Positions 1 to 10,918 of a stretch of 64,000 nt of DNA are shown in pieces. The notes beneath the pieces are model-generated. The model did no database searches. It was given only the letters and a program-made list of their open reading frames with translations, and was not told where the DNA came from. The position numbers were made by a program, and so were the translations under genes. The stretch is from Telopea speciosissima (lineage: Eukaryota > Streptophyta > Magnoliopsida > Proteales > Proteaceae): positions 66,878,871 through 66,942,870 of the forward strand of contig NC_057918.1 in NCBI RefSeq assembly GCF_018873765.1, given 5' to 3'. Numbering within the stretch: the stretch's first letter is position 1; each line of letters opens with the position of its first letter.

Positions 1-3000
1 TCGGCCATTATACCACATTTTGATTCTATTATGCTGCACATGAAATCTTATGATAGTCCCTCCGATGGAAAAAGCTCGTTTCAGGTACTTTTTGGGTTTT
101 GAATTCTGAATATCATTTCCCTATACCTGGTTTTATTGCCTTTGCATGAGGTATATTTATTTGAGGCACATGACTTGTCTGATGACTAGTCTGATGACTA
201 GTCTTTCATCTCTATGCCTATTCTTTAAGGGACACTGTTAATATATTTTAATCTAGTTATTATTCTGTTTATAAATTGTTTTAGTATCACTTAATGGTCG
301 TTCTTTCTTTGGACAACTAAGGGTATTATTTGTCGTAGTAGTTTACTTTTCGACAAATTTACTCTTTTCTTTTCTTTTTGTTGTAATATAGGTTCAGGGA
401 TAATATTGTCCTTGTACCTATAGTGTCTAGGTTCATTATGCACATGTTAAATGTGTTAGATAAGGATTGAGTAAATCATTCCATATTTGTAATATTCTAA
501 AGTTGTAAATAAAGGCATGGCCTCTGTCTCATTGACAAGCCAGTATTCGTGGAACACAACATGGTATCAAAGCCAAAATTCATCCGGAAATATGGGCAGT
601 AAATTTTTTTTTTCTGAACGCAAGAACCGGCATCTGCTAGAGGTGGCTTGCTCTCTGATGTTTGCTATGGCTGTTCCTCCTCGTTTTTGGGGTGATGTCC
701 TTGCAACAACTTTCCTTATCAATCGGCTTCCTTCAAGAGTCTTAGAGGGTCGCTGCCCATTGGATATTTTGTTGGACTCATCTACTTTTGTTGTGCCCCC
801 AAAATTTTAGGTTGTGGTGTTTGCCCGGAACCACCATGTTCACGGCAAGTTCGATCCAAAAGGGCTTCGGTGTGTCTTTCTCGGCTACTTAGCCACCCAG
901 AAGGGGTACAAGTGCTATCATCCTCCAACCAGGAAATTGTTTGTTACCATGGATGTTGTGTTTTGAGAGTCTGAGGCCTACTTTACATCACCGGAACCTT
1001 TGCAGGGGGAGATTCTTAGTGATTCAAAGCATAGTTGTCATGGCGTCGCCATGGCGTTGCCATGGAGTCCTGGCATGATTGTTCCTTTGGATGTTCATGT
1101 ACCTACTATAGAGGATTCTTCGTTGAACTGGAGGATGGGGTTACAAGTCAGGAACAAGAAATGGGACAGAATGAGCAGCAGCAATCAGTCCAGGGGGAGA
1201 AAAATGTGCAAAGTTACTCGCAAGGAACCTTTTTTCCTTCTCATGGACCTTTGTATAAAGAGACCACCACCACTGATCCTACACAATCAACACCTGCTCC
1301 GAGTCCCACTCATTTTCTTGGTAAGCTTTCTTTCTATCCCTGTCTGGATTTACCTATTGCTCTTCAAAAACCAAAGCAGAGTTGTACGTAACACCCAATT
1401 TCCAATTTTGTATCTTACAAATCTCTAACTCCCTCTTTCCATGCCTTTGAGTTTTCATTATCCTCTGTTACTATTCCTAACAATTGGTAGGAAGCAATAG
1501 CCGAACAAAAATGGAAGGATGTCATGAATGAAGAAATGCGTGCCCTAGAGAAAAATCAGACCTGGAATTTGGTAATTCCTCCACCAGAAAAGAAACTCGT
1601 TGGCTACAAATGGGTCTTTGTAGTGAAGCACAAGTCAGACGGTTCAGTAGAAAGGTATAAAGCAAGGTTGGTCGCCAAAGGGTTCACTCAAACCCAAGGA
1701 ATCGACTATAAAGAGACTTTTGCTCCTGTGACAAAAATGAATATAGTGAGAGTCATCATTTCATGTGCTGTGAATCAAGGATGGGATCTCCAACAACTTG
1801 ATGTGAAGAATGCCTTCCTACATGAAGATTTGGAAGAGGATGTTTACATGGAGATACCTCCTGGTTTTGCTTCTTCCAAGACTTAGGGAAAGGTATGCAA
1901 GTTGAAGAAGGCCTTGTATGGTCTAAAGCAGTCACCGAGAGCTTGGTTCAGTCGCTTACATAAAGCCATGGTGACATATGGGTATAAACAGAGCAATGCT
2001 GATCACACCTTGTTTGTAAAAAGGGTGGGACAGCATGTGACAATTTTGATTGTCTATGTTGATGACAGTGATCATGGACAGCGATGCACAGGAAATCCAG
2101 AAGCTGAAGACTTATGTGGGCAGCGAATTCGAAGTCAAAGATTCGGGAAAGTTAAGGTATTTGTTGGGGATTGAGGTTGCTTATTCAGCAAAGGGCATAT
2201 CTCCCTCTCAAAGAAAATACACCTTGGATTTATTGAGCGAGATAGGAATGCTTGGTTGCAAACTAGCAGATACTCCTCTTGAGCCTAACATACATTTGAA
2301 GAGTAAGGAAGGTGACCCGGTGGATAAGGGTAGCTATCAGAGATTAGTTAGCCGGTTGATATATCTTTCACATACTCGACTGGATATTACATTTGCTGTA
2401 AGTGTTGTGACTCAATACATGCATGACCCTTACTCTTCTCATTTGGAGGCAGCATATAGAATACTTCGGTACCTAAAGTCCTCCCCTGGAAAAGGAGTCT
2501 GGTATTCTCCACATAGTCATCTTCGGATAGAAGCTTACATTGGTGCAGATTGGGTAGGAAGTCCAGATGATAGGAAGTCAATATCTGGATATTGCACCTT
2601 TATTGGAGGAAATTTAACTACGTGGAGAAGCAAGAAACAAGTAGTTGTGGCTCGGTCTAGCGCTGAAGCTGAGGTTAGAACTATGGCTTAAGGCATATGT
2701 GAACTACCAATGGGTATGATTGTTGATCTACCAATGCGGCTATATACTGTGATAGCAAGTCTGCAATCAGCATTGCCCACAACCCGGTCCAACATGACCG
2801 TACCAAACATGTTGAGATCGACCGTCATTTTATCAAGGAGAAATTGGAGCAAGGAATTATGTGTCCCATTCATTCAATCAAGTGAGCAATTGGCTGATGT
2901 CCTTACCAAAGGAATTAGTAGTAAATTATTTTGTCCTATAGTTAGCAAGTTGGGCATGTTTGACATGTATGCTCCAACTTGAAGGGGAGTGTTGTAATAT

Positions 3001-6000
3001 AGGTTCAGGGGTAATATTGTCCTTGTACCTATAGTATCTAGGTTCATTATGCACATGTTAAATGTGTTAGATAAGGATTGAGTAAATCATTCCGTATTTG
3101 TAATATTCTGAAGTTATAAATAAAGGCATGGCCTTCGTCTCATTGACAAGCCAGTATTCATGGAAAACAACATTTTTTTTGGATTACATTGAACCAAGTG
3201 CTTTTTCATCTTCAGTTGTTCAGGCAGTGGAGATTCTTTCTGAAGAATCCTCAATAGGTGAAGAAATCAACAATAATGGGAATACAATGTGATTAAAAAG
3301 AAAACTATGATAATCTTATATTTATGAGGATCTTATCTAATTGATGCCCCAATAAGGAAGAGTGATATGAATCCGACTGAAGAGGCTAAAAGAGCTAGGG
3401 GCAGACCTAAAATGACCATAGGAGAAGTGGTGAGGAAGGACGTGCATAGTCTAGGTCTTGTACCAAGTATGACATCGGACAGAGCCTATTGGAGGGCAAG
3501 GATCTATGTCGCAGATCCTGGTTAGCTGAGATTCTCCTGATGTGCTGGGCTGTGCCTCTTGCCTCTTACTATCTTTCATCATTCATCTTTCATTTTGCTA
3601 TTTACTTATCATCCTTCATTTGTCTTTTTTGTGCCTTTTTCACTTCTCATCTCTTTCCCCATCCCTCTTTTCCCATCTTTTCTCTACCATTTTGGGTAGA
3701 TCTTTGTTTGATCTACTTTGTGTCGTTTGGATCCTTGTAGCCGACCCCATTAAGTTGGGATAAGGCTGAGTTTGTTGTTGTAACTGTAATTTTGTTGACT
3801 ACAGAAAAAAAGACAAGAATAATTTTGCAGGTCAGCAGGGCGAGCTGCAATGAAACCTGAAAACAAAGAACTAAAATTGAAGTGATATGTGACAATAGAT
3901 AAACAGTCTGACCCAACCGTGCTGTAGTTATGTCATTGACTGTCTTTAGCTTCCATTGAAATCGAATGAAACTCTCTAGGAACTTGAGAACCTCCATGGG
4001 CCTTGATTTCGATTGCATCAAGGGCTCTTTATGCACCCAGGACACACTAACTCAGGCAATATTACCCAAGGATTAAAGTATCAGTATTGCATATCGTACC
4101 GGCGGGGTGATTTTTAGAGACATTGTATCGTATCAGAGATACACAAGATACGCTACAGACACGCATGGAAATGGTCAAGATATGCATGGAAATACACTTT
4201 TGGAGTGGAAAACAGTATAAGTAACATAGAACATGTATCATGCATAAACACTAAAATGGAGAAACAACATATACGGAGACAAGTGCATTCAATTGAAATT
4301 GTTATAATAGTTCTGTTGTTTGTTATCAACATATAATTTTTGCAAAGCCAAATCTCTTGTTTTTTGCTGGAAATCGGAAAAAAACTTTCAACCAACTTTC
4401 ATTTTTCTGGGAAAGTTCATGAATCAGAGCACAAATTCATAACCTCGTGATTGATGGTATGATTTTGTTAGTTTAGGCTGCATCCATGTAACTCATGCAA
4501 AAAAACAGGTCTAAAAGGAAAAATTTAACCAAAAAAATAAAGTTTTTGAAAAACATAATTTTCTGTGGAGTTCTTCTTCAATCCAAGATCTATGAGTGTA
4601 GATTGATCGAAACTCAAGTGTTTTTCCTTGATTAGATTTGCTTTTCAGTGTTTAATCAAACCCCAACTGAATGATTTGAAAGAAGAGGAAGGAAAGGGGC
4701 TACAGGTCGATTTTTGGGTGAAAAACGCTAATGCAAGGACTGTTTTTGCTCTCTGGTTCGAGATCGGAAACCCATATAAGTTATAATGGCTGACCGATAC
4801 ATATCATCGTATCGATCCGTATCGGCCGATACAGTGTGATGCAGTTTATTTTAAAAAAAAGTATCGTATCAATATTGTGTGATACCGATACGTATCGACC
4901 AATACGATACAATACGGTGCGATACTTTAAACCCTGATACTAGCTCCACATACATCTGCGCTCTCCCCAATTCCAACTTGGGCTAATTAATCTGCTACTC
5001 TGTTCTCTGGCCCATAGTTCGAGAACTCGCGAGATCTCGCCGAGTTTCTTGGTATTTTGAAAATCCAAGACGAGATGGGGGTCGAGTCACAAAAGTACAA
5101 TATCCCGCTGAGATCTCGGTTTGACATTGGAAAATGCCCATCTAGGTCCTTTATATGAGTGTCAGATCTCGAGATCTTGCTGAAAATTCTTGGTAAACAG
5201 ACACCTATCTATGCCAGGAACCAAGACAGACAAGACAGACACTTATTTATGCCTAATATCATTTAAGTAAATGTACAAAAACATTTACTTAAGATATTAT
5301 TCATAAATAAGCAAATACCCCCCTATTTGAATCCAATAAAAATAGTTAAAAAAATCAAATTCCAAAAGGAAAAAAAGTCAACCCCCCAGTTCAAGAACAA
5401 AAATTGGATTTTTGGCTATAGGTGCAATTTTCAACTTTCTAATGCTGGGGTTTTTCTCAAATCTAAAAATTCCATAAATCTTATTATGGTAAAACATTGC
5501 TAAAAACCAAAAGTGCGGTAAAATATTCATTTGTTTTGATGTCCAAAAAACTATTTTCATTCAGAGCGATTTTGACAGCATTCGCGCACAGTGAATTAAG
5601 TTTGACCGGTACATAACTCTTTCAATATAAATCAGATTTTAGCAATCTTGGACTTGTTGGAAAGCTTTGTCCAGCATTAGAAAGTTGAAAATTGCACCTA
5701 CCGCCGAAAATCCAGTTTTTGTTCTTGAACTGGGGGGTTGACTTTTTTTCCTTTTGGAATTTGATATTTTAACTATTTTTACTGGATTCAAATAGGGGGG
5801 TATTTGCTTATTTATGAATAATATCTTAAGTAAATAAAATACAAATACAAAAGCATTTAATTAAATGAAATACAAATACAAAAGCATTTAAGTAAATGAT
5901 ATTAGGCATAAATAAGTGTGTTTGTCCTGTGTCTATCTTGGTTTCTAGCATTAAGTGTCTGTCCTGCTTTCCCACTAACTGAAACTCCTATTTGGACTTT

Positions 6001-9000
6001 GTTTTTGCAAAATCTGATAGTGCCATTGTGTTTAAATGGCCTAAAATAGGCTGAATACCAAGTTTCAAACCCAAACTAGGTCTAAAACCCACCGAGATGA
6101 GGCTTCGAGTCGAGAAAAAAAAAAGTGCACCAACTCGGCGAGATCTCGTCGAGAGCTCAACTCGACTCGACTCGACTCAGTTTTTCAAGGGTCCGAGTTG
6201 GCACCGAGACCCGAGTTTTCGAACCTTGCTCTGGCCTAAGGCCTCAGTTGGAGGACATAAACTACACCCAAGGTCCCAACATTTGGGGAAGCTATGGTTG
6301 GGATTTCTCGCGTTTCAAAACAATGATCTCGGTCCCAGCCATTGCTGGAAACCATGAAAGGGGTCATTAGAATGACATTTGTCCATGTCACTATGCCACT
6401 TGGGTTTTTATCTTTCTCATTTATTACTATTTTGCACACCAAAACAACCTCCTAACTCATTAGCCCGAAACAATTATTATGGTTGTGTGTGAATAAATAC
6501 AATAATCAAGGGTCTAATTAGTTAGGAGGGTTGTTAGCTGAGCCGAATAGTCATATTCAAGAAATTCACATAAGCATAGCTCATGATTCAGACTAACTTC
6601 AGTCCAACAGAGGGACCCAGGTCAGGTCGTAGTTTTCCCAAAAATTAGAGACCCCTACCCATGGTTCTTAGTTTCGGTCGAAACTTCCAAGACAACTCGG
6701 TTGCCACTTTGTCAAAGACGAAACCAAGGATTGAAACTGGTTTGTACCAGGTTTTGTAAGTTTTGCAAGTTTTGACACTCCCAAAGGGGATTTTTGCCAA
6801 AAACTTGCAGTTTTTTACCAAATCACTTGATTTCTTCCTACTTTTTGGCATTCTTCTACTCATTCAACCCTTCTACAGCTTGAATTTGAGTGATTGGAGA
6901 TTGAAGGTAATTTTTTCCCAAATTTAATTTTTGGAAGAATTAGTATATAGACATAGTGTTGGGCACAAAATATAGTATGGGATACATGTGTTGCATTAGG
7001 AGGAGCGTCAACGACATCTTAAGTGGTACTCAGCTCATGGATTAGACCCACCAAGACACCATGTATTGAGTAGTGAGTGTTCTATACTAGTATTGCCTAA
7101 CCTAATGTATGCTTTTATTGTTGTAATTGCATTAATGATTATAGTAGGACTAGTGCACAGCAGCATTCAGCTTACACTAGCAAAATTAGGTCTTAACCAA
7201 AAGTACCAATTTGGGTGGTTTTTTTGTGAAACTAATTCTTGGAATAGGTGTAAAATGGTAAAAATAGGCAGCACCAAAAAAAAAGGTCAAAAAACCATTT
7301 CCGGGTTTTGAAACCTAGGTTTCAATTGACTCAGAAAAATCCCAAGTTTCGACCGAAACCTGGTTGAAACCCGAGATATCTCGGTTTTGACCAGGGCCAT
7401 AACTGGCCTCGAAACCAAAAATTCAATCCTTGCCCTACCATAGTTTTTGAAATGTGAGGGACCCTATTCATATTTCTCCAAACATTAGGGACCCCAACTG
7501 TAATTTAGCATGCTGTATGAGCCATTTCATATGGGAGTACAGTGATAGGATCTCTCTGATGTATCTGGATAGCCTCAAGGGCCTCCAATCTCTGCTCTCA
7601 ATCTGCTAATCACTCAGACTCACCCTCCATTATAATCCTCTGTAGATCTGCAGTTGATTCAATAACGAATCTGCAACCATTAAGTAAAAGCATTCTCGCT
7701 GAGCCTGGAAACCCATTTAGACTTGAGAATACATAAAGTTGAGTTCGACTGTGTAAGGGGACCTTGGGCTAGGGGTCATGTACACTGGCAGGAGCTGACA
7801 AATCCATTAATGTGGAACTAACAAGGAGTGCAAATTTGGTCAGAAGCTAGAGGTGCCTAATTGTTCTTTTCCCCCCTCAAAGAAGGCCTTGTAGCCTGGA
7901 CTATGATCAGTTGGAGAATCATTGGACTTCGATCCCATAGAGGAGGTCTAAAATAAAGAGTTGTTAAGTGGGAGCACTGTAATATGATGGTTTGAGTTCT
8001 ATATTAGTTTCTCTTCTTTCATAAGTCAGGCTCTTAGTCTTAGGGTTTTAATTGTAATGAGCTTTGAGTTAGCCCTTTTGTTCTGTTTAATCAGCCCATG
8101 AAATTATTGAGGATAATGCATGAAAGAGACATTGTTGGGAAATAAATCATCTCTCAGCGACGAGGAGGTTAATTTTCTCATTTTCTCATGAGATGTATGA
8201 TGCAGAAAAATTATTTGCGCAAGTCTATCTTCAATGTTGCAAATGTTACTTCTCTAATCAAGTAATATTCAAGGTCATAATTAATTTTCACACTCTAACA
8301 TGATGTAATGTTTCAGATTGAAATGTCGGAGATACGCTCTATAATCACCAGAGCTACTTCAAGGAGCCTTGTGCTTGTTGATGAAATCTGCAGGGGAACA
8401 GAAACAGCAAAGGGGACTTGTATTGCTGGTAGCATTATTGAAACTCTCGACAGCATTGGTTGCCTGGGTATCATTTCTACCCACTTGCATGGAATTTTTG
8501 ATCTACCATTGAGTAAAAAGAACAGTGTGTATAAAGCAATGGGAACAGAGAATGTAGATGGTCAGACAAAGCCAACATGGAAATTGATTGATGGTATCTG
8601 TAGAGAAAGTCTTGCCTTCGAAACTGCTCTAGAGGAAGGAATCCCTGAAGGAGTAATCCAGAGAGCCAAAGAATTATATCTTTCAGTAAATGGAAAGGAT
8701 GTATGCAAAGGAAAAGATTATTCAGAAGTAGAACAACCAAGTTCTGATTCCGATGCCAATGACTCTGAAGCTTACAATCAATTGAGTCAGTTTGGAATAG
8801 GAACTGCTCATTGTGTGAAGAGGACAGAAAACCCTATTGAGATTCTGAGGAAGGGGGTTGCAAATGCTATAACTGTTATCTGTCAGCAGAAGCTGATTGA
8901 ACTTCACAAACAGAGGAATGTGTCAGAACTTGTGGTTGTCAATTGTGTAGCTATAGCTGCTAGGGAACTGCCTCCTCCATCAACAATAGGAGCTTCAAGT

Positions 9001-9379
9001 GTCTATGTAATGTTCAGACCTGACAAGAAACTGTATGTTGGACAGGTACTCATCATGGTTCCTTGGGTTTTTTTGTCATTTCCTGTGTATTGTTAGTATC
9101 ACTGCTCTGTTTTAGTTGTTAATTTGGCCAAATTCAAAATTTATGCAGACGGATGACCTAGAGGGCCGAGTTCGTAGTCATCGTTCAGTGGAAGGAATGC
9201 AGAATGTGGAGTTCCTCTATTTTCTAGTCCCTGGAAAGAGCATAGCCAACCAACTTGAAACTCTGCTAATCAACCAGCTGCCTCGTGAAGGCTTCCGACT
9301 GAGCAATGTGGCTGATGGAAAGCATCGTAACTTTGGCTCATCTAATCTTCCGTCAGAAAAACTCAGCTTACATCGGTGA
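1..9379 (+). CDS. MSH1: MSH1, organellar MutS homologue with GIY-YIG domain (3' part)
   Basis: Exons read here are 1-84, 8317-9045 and 9149-9379, all joined in phase 0 with GT-AG borders. The 5' exons lie outside the window. The first exon encodes [20 protein letters not shown] and runs on to a Gln at the splice site. The second begins [17 protein letters not shown], carries the ATPase Walker B stretch [12 protein letters not shown] and the STHLHGIF motif of MutS domain V, then a Ser/Asp-rich linker. The last two exons form a GIY-YIG nuclease-like domain: SSVYVMF, KLYVGQ, the Arg-rich GRVRSHR, the Glu of [10 protein letters not shown] and the closing KHRNFG. MutS domain V fused to GIY-YIG is the plant MSH1 arrangement. 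The family protects mitochondrial and plastid DNA from illegitimate recombination. The reading frame is intact. The only oddity is the very large intron 85-8316. Confidence 0.96.
379..561 (+). repeat. 5' LTR of the copia element
   Basis: 183 bp, TG...CA ends, directly followed by the primer-binding site. About 95 percent identical to 2990-3172. The flanks of the pair are T-rich (CTTTT before, TTTTT after), so a 5 bp target duplication is possible but not distinctive. Confidence 0.92.
1030..1073 (+). repeat. MITE terminal fragment inside the copia element
   Basis: CATAGTTGTCATGGCGTCGC followed by more CATGGCG words matches the left end of the MITE at 21620 almost base for base. No matching right terminus was found nearby, so this is a scrap, or an insertion whose other end decayed. 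Confidence 0.6.
2990..3172 (+). repeat. 3' LTR of the copia element
   Basis: 183 bp copy of 379-561, immediately preceded by the purine tract GAAGGGGAG. It contains AT-rich TATAAATAAAGG near its end, a likely promoter/poly(A) signal region. Confidence 0.92.
3330..3783 (+). mobile_element. RTE-type LINE, 3' end only
   Basis: A short reading stretch around 3365-3525 encodes [17 protein letters not shown], then [15 protein letters not shown], the C-terminal end of plant RTE-clade LINE polyproteins. It is followed by the typical 3' terminal text GCCGACCCCATTAAGTTGGG and GATAAGGCT with a TTGTTGTTG tail ending near 3781. Everything upstream of the last 60 or so codons is missing, as expected for 5' truncated LINE insertion. 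The left border is approximate. Confidence 0.75.
4067..4935. mobile_element. MULE-like MITE, GTATCG-rich subfamily
   Basis: 869 bp. The left end CAAGGATTAAAGTATCAG pairs with the inverted right end CAGGGTTTAAAGTATCGC. Inside both ends are many GTATC/GATAC words (CGTATCGATCCGTATCGG). Flanking 8-mers ATATTACC (4059-4066) and ATACTAGC (4936-4943) agree at 6 of 8, fitting a decayed 8 bp target duplication. No transposase coding. Eight-bp duplications fit Mutator-like or hAT superfamilies; the assignment to Mutator is inference. Confidence 0.75.
5013..6228. mobile_element. MULE-like foldback MITE, GAGATCTCG subfamily
   Basis: 1216 bp. The left end CATAGTTCGAGAACTCGCGA and inverted right end CAAGGTTCGAAAACTCGGG form the terminal repeats. 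Exact 8 bp direct repeats CTCTGGCC flank it (5005-5012 and 6229-6236). Next to the ends are runs of CGAGATCTCG and CGACTCGACTCGACTC. The interior is a long hairpin with arms 5240-5448 and 5671-5918. No coding capacity. A truncated relative lies at 59050-59563. Confidence 0.88.
5240..5918. repeat. Long inverted repeat (hairpin) within the MITE
   Basis: The left arm 5240-5448 reads from CACTTATTTATGCC to CTAATGCTGG. The right arm 5671-5918 is its reverse complement from CCAGCATTAG to GCATAAATAAGTG, with a small AT-rich insertion and a few mismatches. The loop is about 220 bp. Weaker pairing continues outward (CCAAGACAGACAAGACAG against CTGTGTCTATCTTGG). Confidence 0.88.
6660..7432. mobile_element. 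MULE-like MITE, TTTCGGTCGAAAC subfamily
   Basis: About 773 bp. The left end CATGGTTCTTAGTTTCGG and inverted right end CAAGGATTGAATTTTTGGTT frame a body with repeated palindromic words GTTTCGGTCGAAAC, GTTTCGACCGAAAC and GAGATATCTC. CCCTACC occurs immediately on both sides (6653-6659, 7433-7439). An eighth base differs. The terminal repeats are more decayed than in the neighbouring element. Confidence 0.7.
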
Positions 9380-10210
9380 ATCATAGGGTGGACTCTTGAT
9401 TGAGGCTACAAAGAAATTTGCCTGAAGCACCTTCTTCCCTCAGCAGCATAATTTTATATAGTTACATTGCAAATGCATCAATTTTGGGTAATGTTATCAA
9501 GTTGCATCAAATGTATCTAACAACCGGCATGTATGTATGTACATATATGTATTAGTATGATAGTGACCAATCTTTGGTCACTAAATTCATTTTTGTAGTT
9601 TATGATGCATATGCATCGTCTGTTAAAGGTATTCTTTTTGTCTTCATCAAAAGCTTTCAAGTAAATTTTCAAGGGTTTCTTGAAGTGTACTACTTCAAAA
9701 TAAAGGCCGAACCTAATCCAACCTTCTTGCAGTCAAACTTGGAGGTTGGATTCATCTTACTGCATCTTAGGAACTTTTTATGGACAGTGACCTGTAGTCC
9801 AAACCACATGTGGATGATATTCTTTAGACCACATGAGGGATGACTTGGTCACTCCATTCCCTCTGTCCAACAGAGCCACCTTTGTTGGTCATATGCAAGG
9901 TATGCAGTGCAAGTAAAAGAGGGTAGGGTTGTTTTTGCAGCAATTGCTGTGGGGGAAACTAGCACAACTAACAGCACAAAAGTCTTGGGTAATTCAGTTT
10001 AGAAGAAAATTTTTAATGTGAATGCATACTAGGAGTTTCATTTTCAACAGCCAGCATAGTTTATAAAGGGAGTGTTTGAATGACATCTCTTTAGGTGCAT
10101 TTAGAACTTTACATCTTTTAATTGTCTTTTGTCTTGTTCTCAAAATTTATTTTATGTTAGAAATACAAAAGACTTTTAAAAAATAATTTGAAAGTGACAT
10201 CATTATGTTA

Positions 10211-10368
10211 CAGGAAACGTTATCATACACAGTCGCGTAAACCGTGTATGTGAGATGGTCTCTCACAAAGAGTTGGAAAAGTCATCAATCCCCACCCATT
10301 AATTAATGCTTTGAAACTCTCACCCTCTCACATACATGTTTATACGACCGTGTATAAAAACTTTCCCC
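10211..10368. mobile_element. Small TIR element (MITE), 158 bp
   Basis: Left end CAGGAAACGTTATCATACAC then AGTCGCGTAAAC pairs with inverted right end GGGGAAAGTTTTTATACACG then GTCGTATAAAC. The inner parts both reach TGTATGTGAGA. Exact 8 bp direct repeats TTATGTTA flank it (10203-10210, 10369-10376). Noncoding. Confidence 0.82.
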
Positions 10369-10482
10369 TTATGTTATTATCAAAAGGTGTTATTGTCATG
10401 CACATATTTCGGGCACGCTTGTGAAATGATGATGTTTACCTTATTGCAAAAAAAAGTAACACTAAAAGGGCTAAAAAGTAAA

Positions 10483-10918
10483 GTTACAAACTATTAGACG
10501 CCTTGAGGGATATCAAAAAGAATAGAAAGTGGACTTAGATGGTGTTGAATTGAGCATTCACGTGACTTTAAACATTGTCAAAGACACTTTTGCCCTGTAT
10601 GATCTTTAAGAAACAAAAGGTTCCTTCTCCTTCAAATAAACAGTCTACAGTAGAAGAGTTTTAGCCCCCAACCCCCCCCCCCCCACCCCCAAAAAAAAAG
10701 TGATGTTACAAATTATTTGACACTTGAGGAATATCAAAAAGAATAGAAAATGGGGTTAGATGGTGTTGAATTAAGCACTCACGTGACTTTAAAACATTAT
10801 CAAAGACACTTTTGCCCTTTATGATTTTTAAGAAAACATAGATTTCTTCTCCTTCAAAGACGGTAAACAGTTTAGTAGAAGAATTTCAGCCCCCCCCCCC
10901 CCAAAAAAAAAAAAAAAA
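10483..10918 (+). repeat. Tandem duplication, about 222 bp unit, two copies
   Basis: Copy one 10483-10704 and copy two 10705-10918 both begin GTTACAAA. They share AATATCAAAAAGAATAGAAA-like and GATGGTGTTGAATT text and end in a poly-C run followed by poly-A. Many point differences indicate an old duplication. Confidence 0.85.

Larger units (their letters stand above)
379..3172 (+). mobile_element. Ty1/copia LTR retrotransposon, broken fossil
   Basis: Two direct LTRs of 183 bp (379-561 and 2990-3172) start TGTTGTAATATAGG and end ACAACA. A primer-binding site TGGTATCAAAGCC like the initiator-Met tRNA complement follows the first LTR at 562, and a purine tract GAAGGGGAG precedes the second at 2981-2989. 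Between them are traces of the integrase end, a copia reverse transcriptase ([33 protein letters not shown]) and an RNase H (RSSAEAE). Order integrase, RT, RNase H marks copia. No gag or protease was recognised, and the internal part is far shorter than a full element. It is broken in several places. The LTRs differ at 9 of 183 sites, which suggests an insertion roughly a few million years old at usual plant rates. It sits in an MSH1 intron, same strand. Confidence 0.93.
85..8316 (+). other. 8.2 kb MSH1 intron loaded with transposable elements
   Basis: The donor is GTACTT after the Gln codon at 82-84 and the acceptor is TTTCAG ending at 8316. Inside lie, in order, a copia element (379-3172), an RTE LINE tail (about 3330-3783) and three MITEs (4067-4935, 5013-6228, 6660-7432). 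The remaining pieces (85-378, 3784-4066, 4936-5012, 6229-6659, 7433-8316) show no coding sequence I can name. Confidence 0.9.

Noticed and set aside
1000-1428. Overlapping open frames of 118-142 codons
   Set aside because: They lie inside the copia element and show no independent domain.
8477-8907. Minus-strand open frames under the MSH1 exon
   Set aside because: They are antisense to a conserved MSH1 coding exon.
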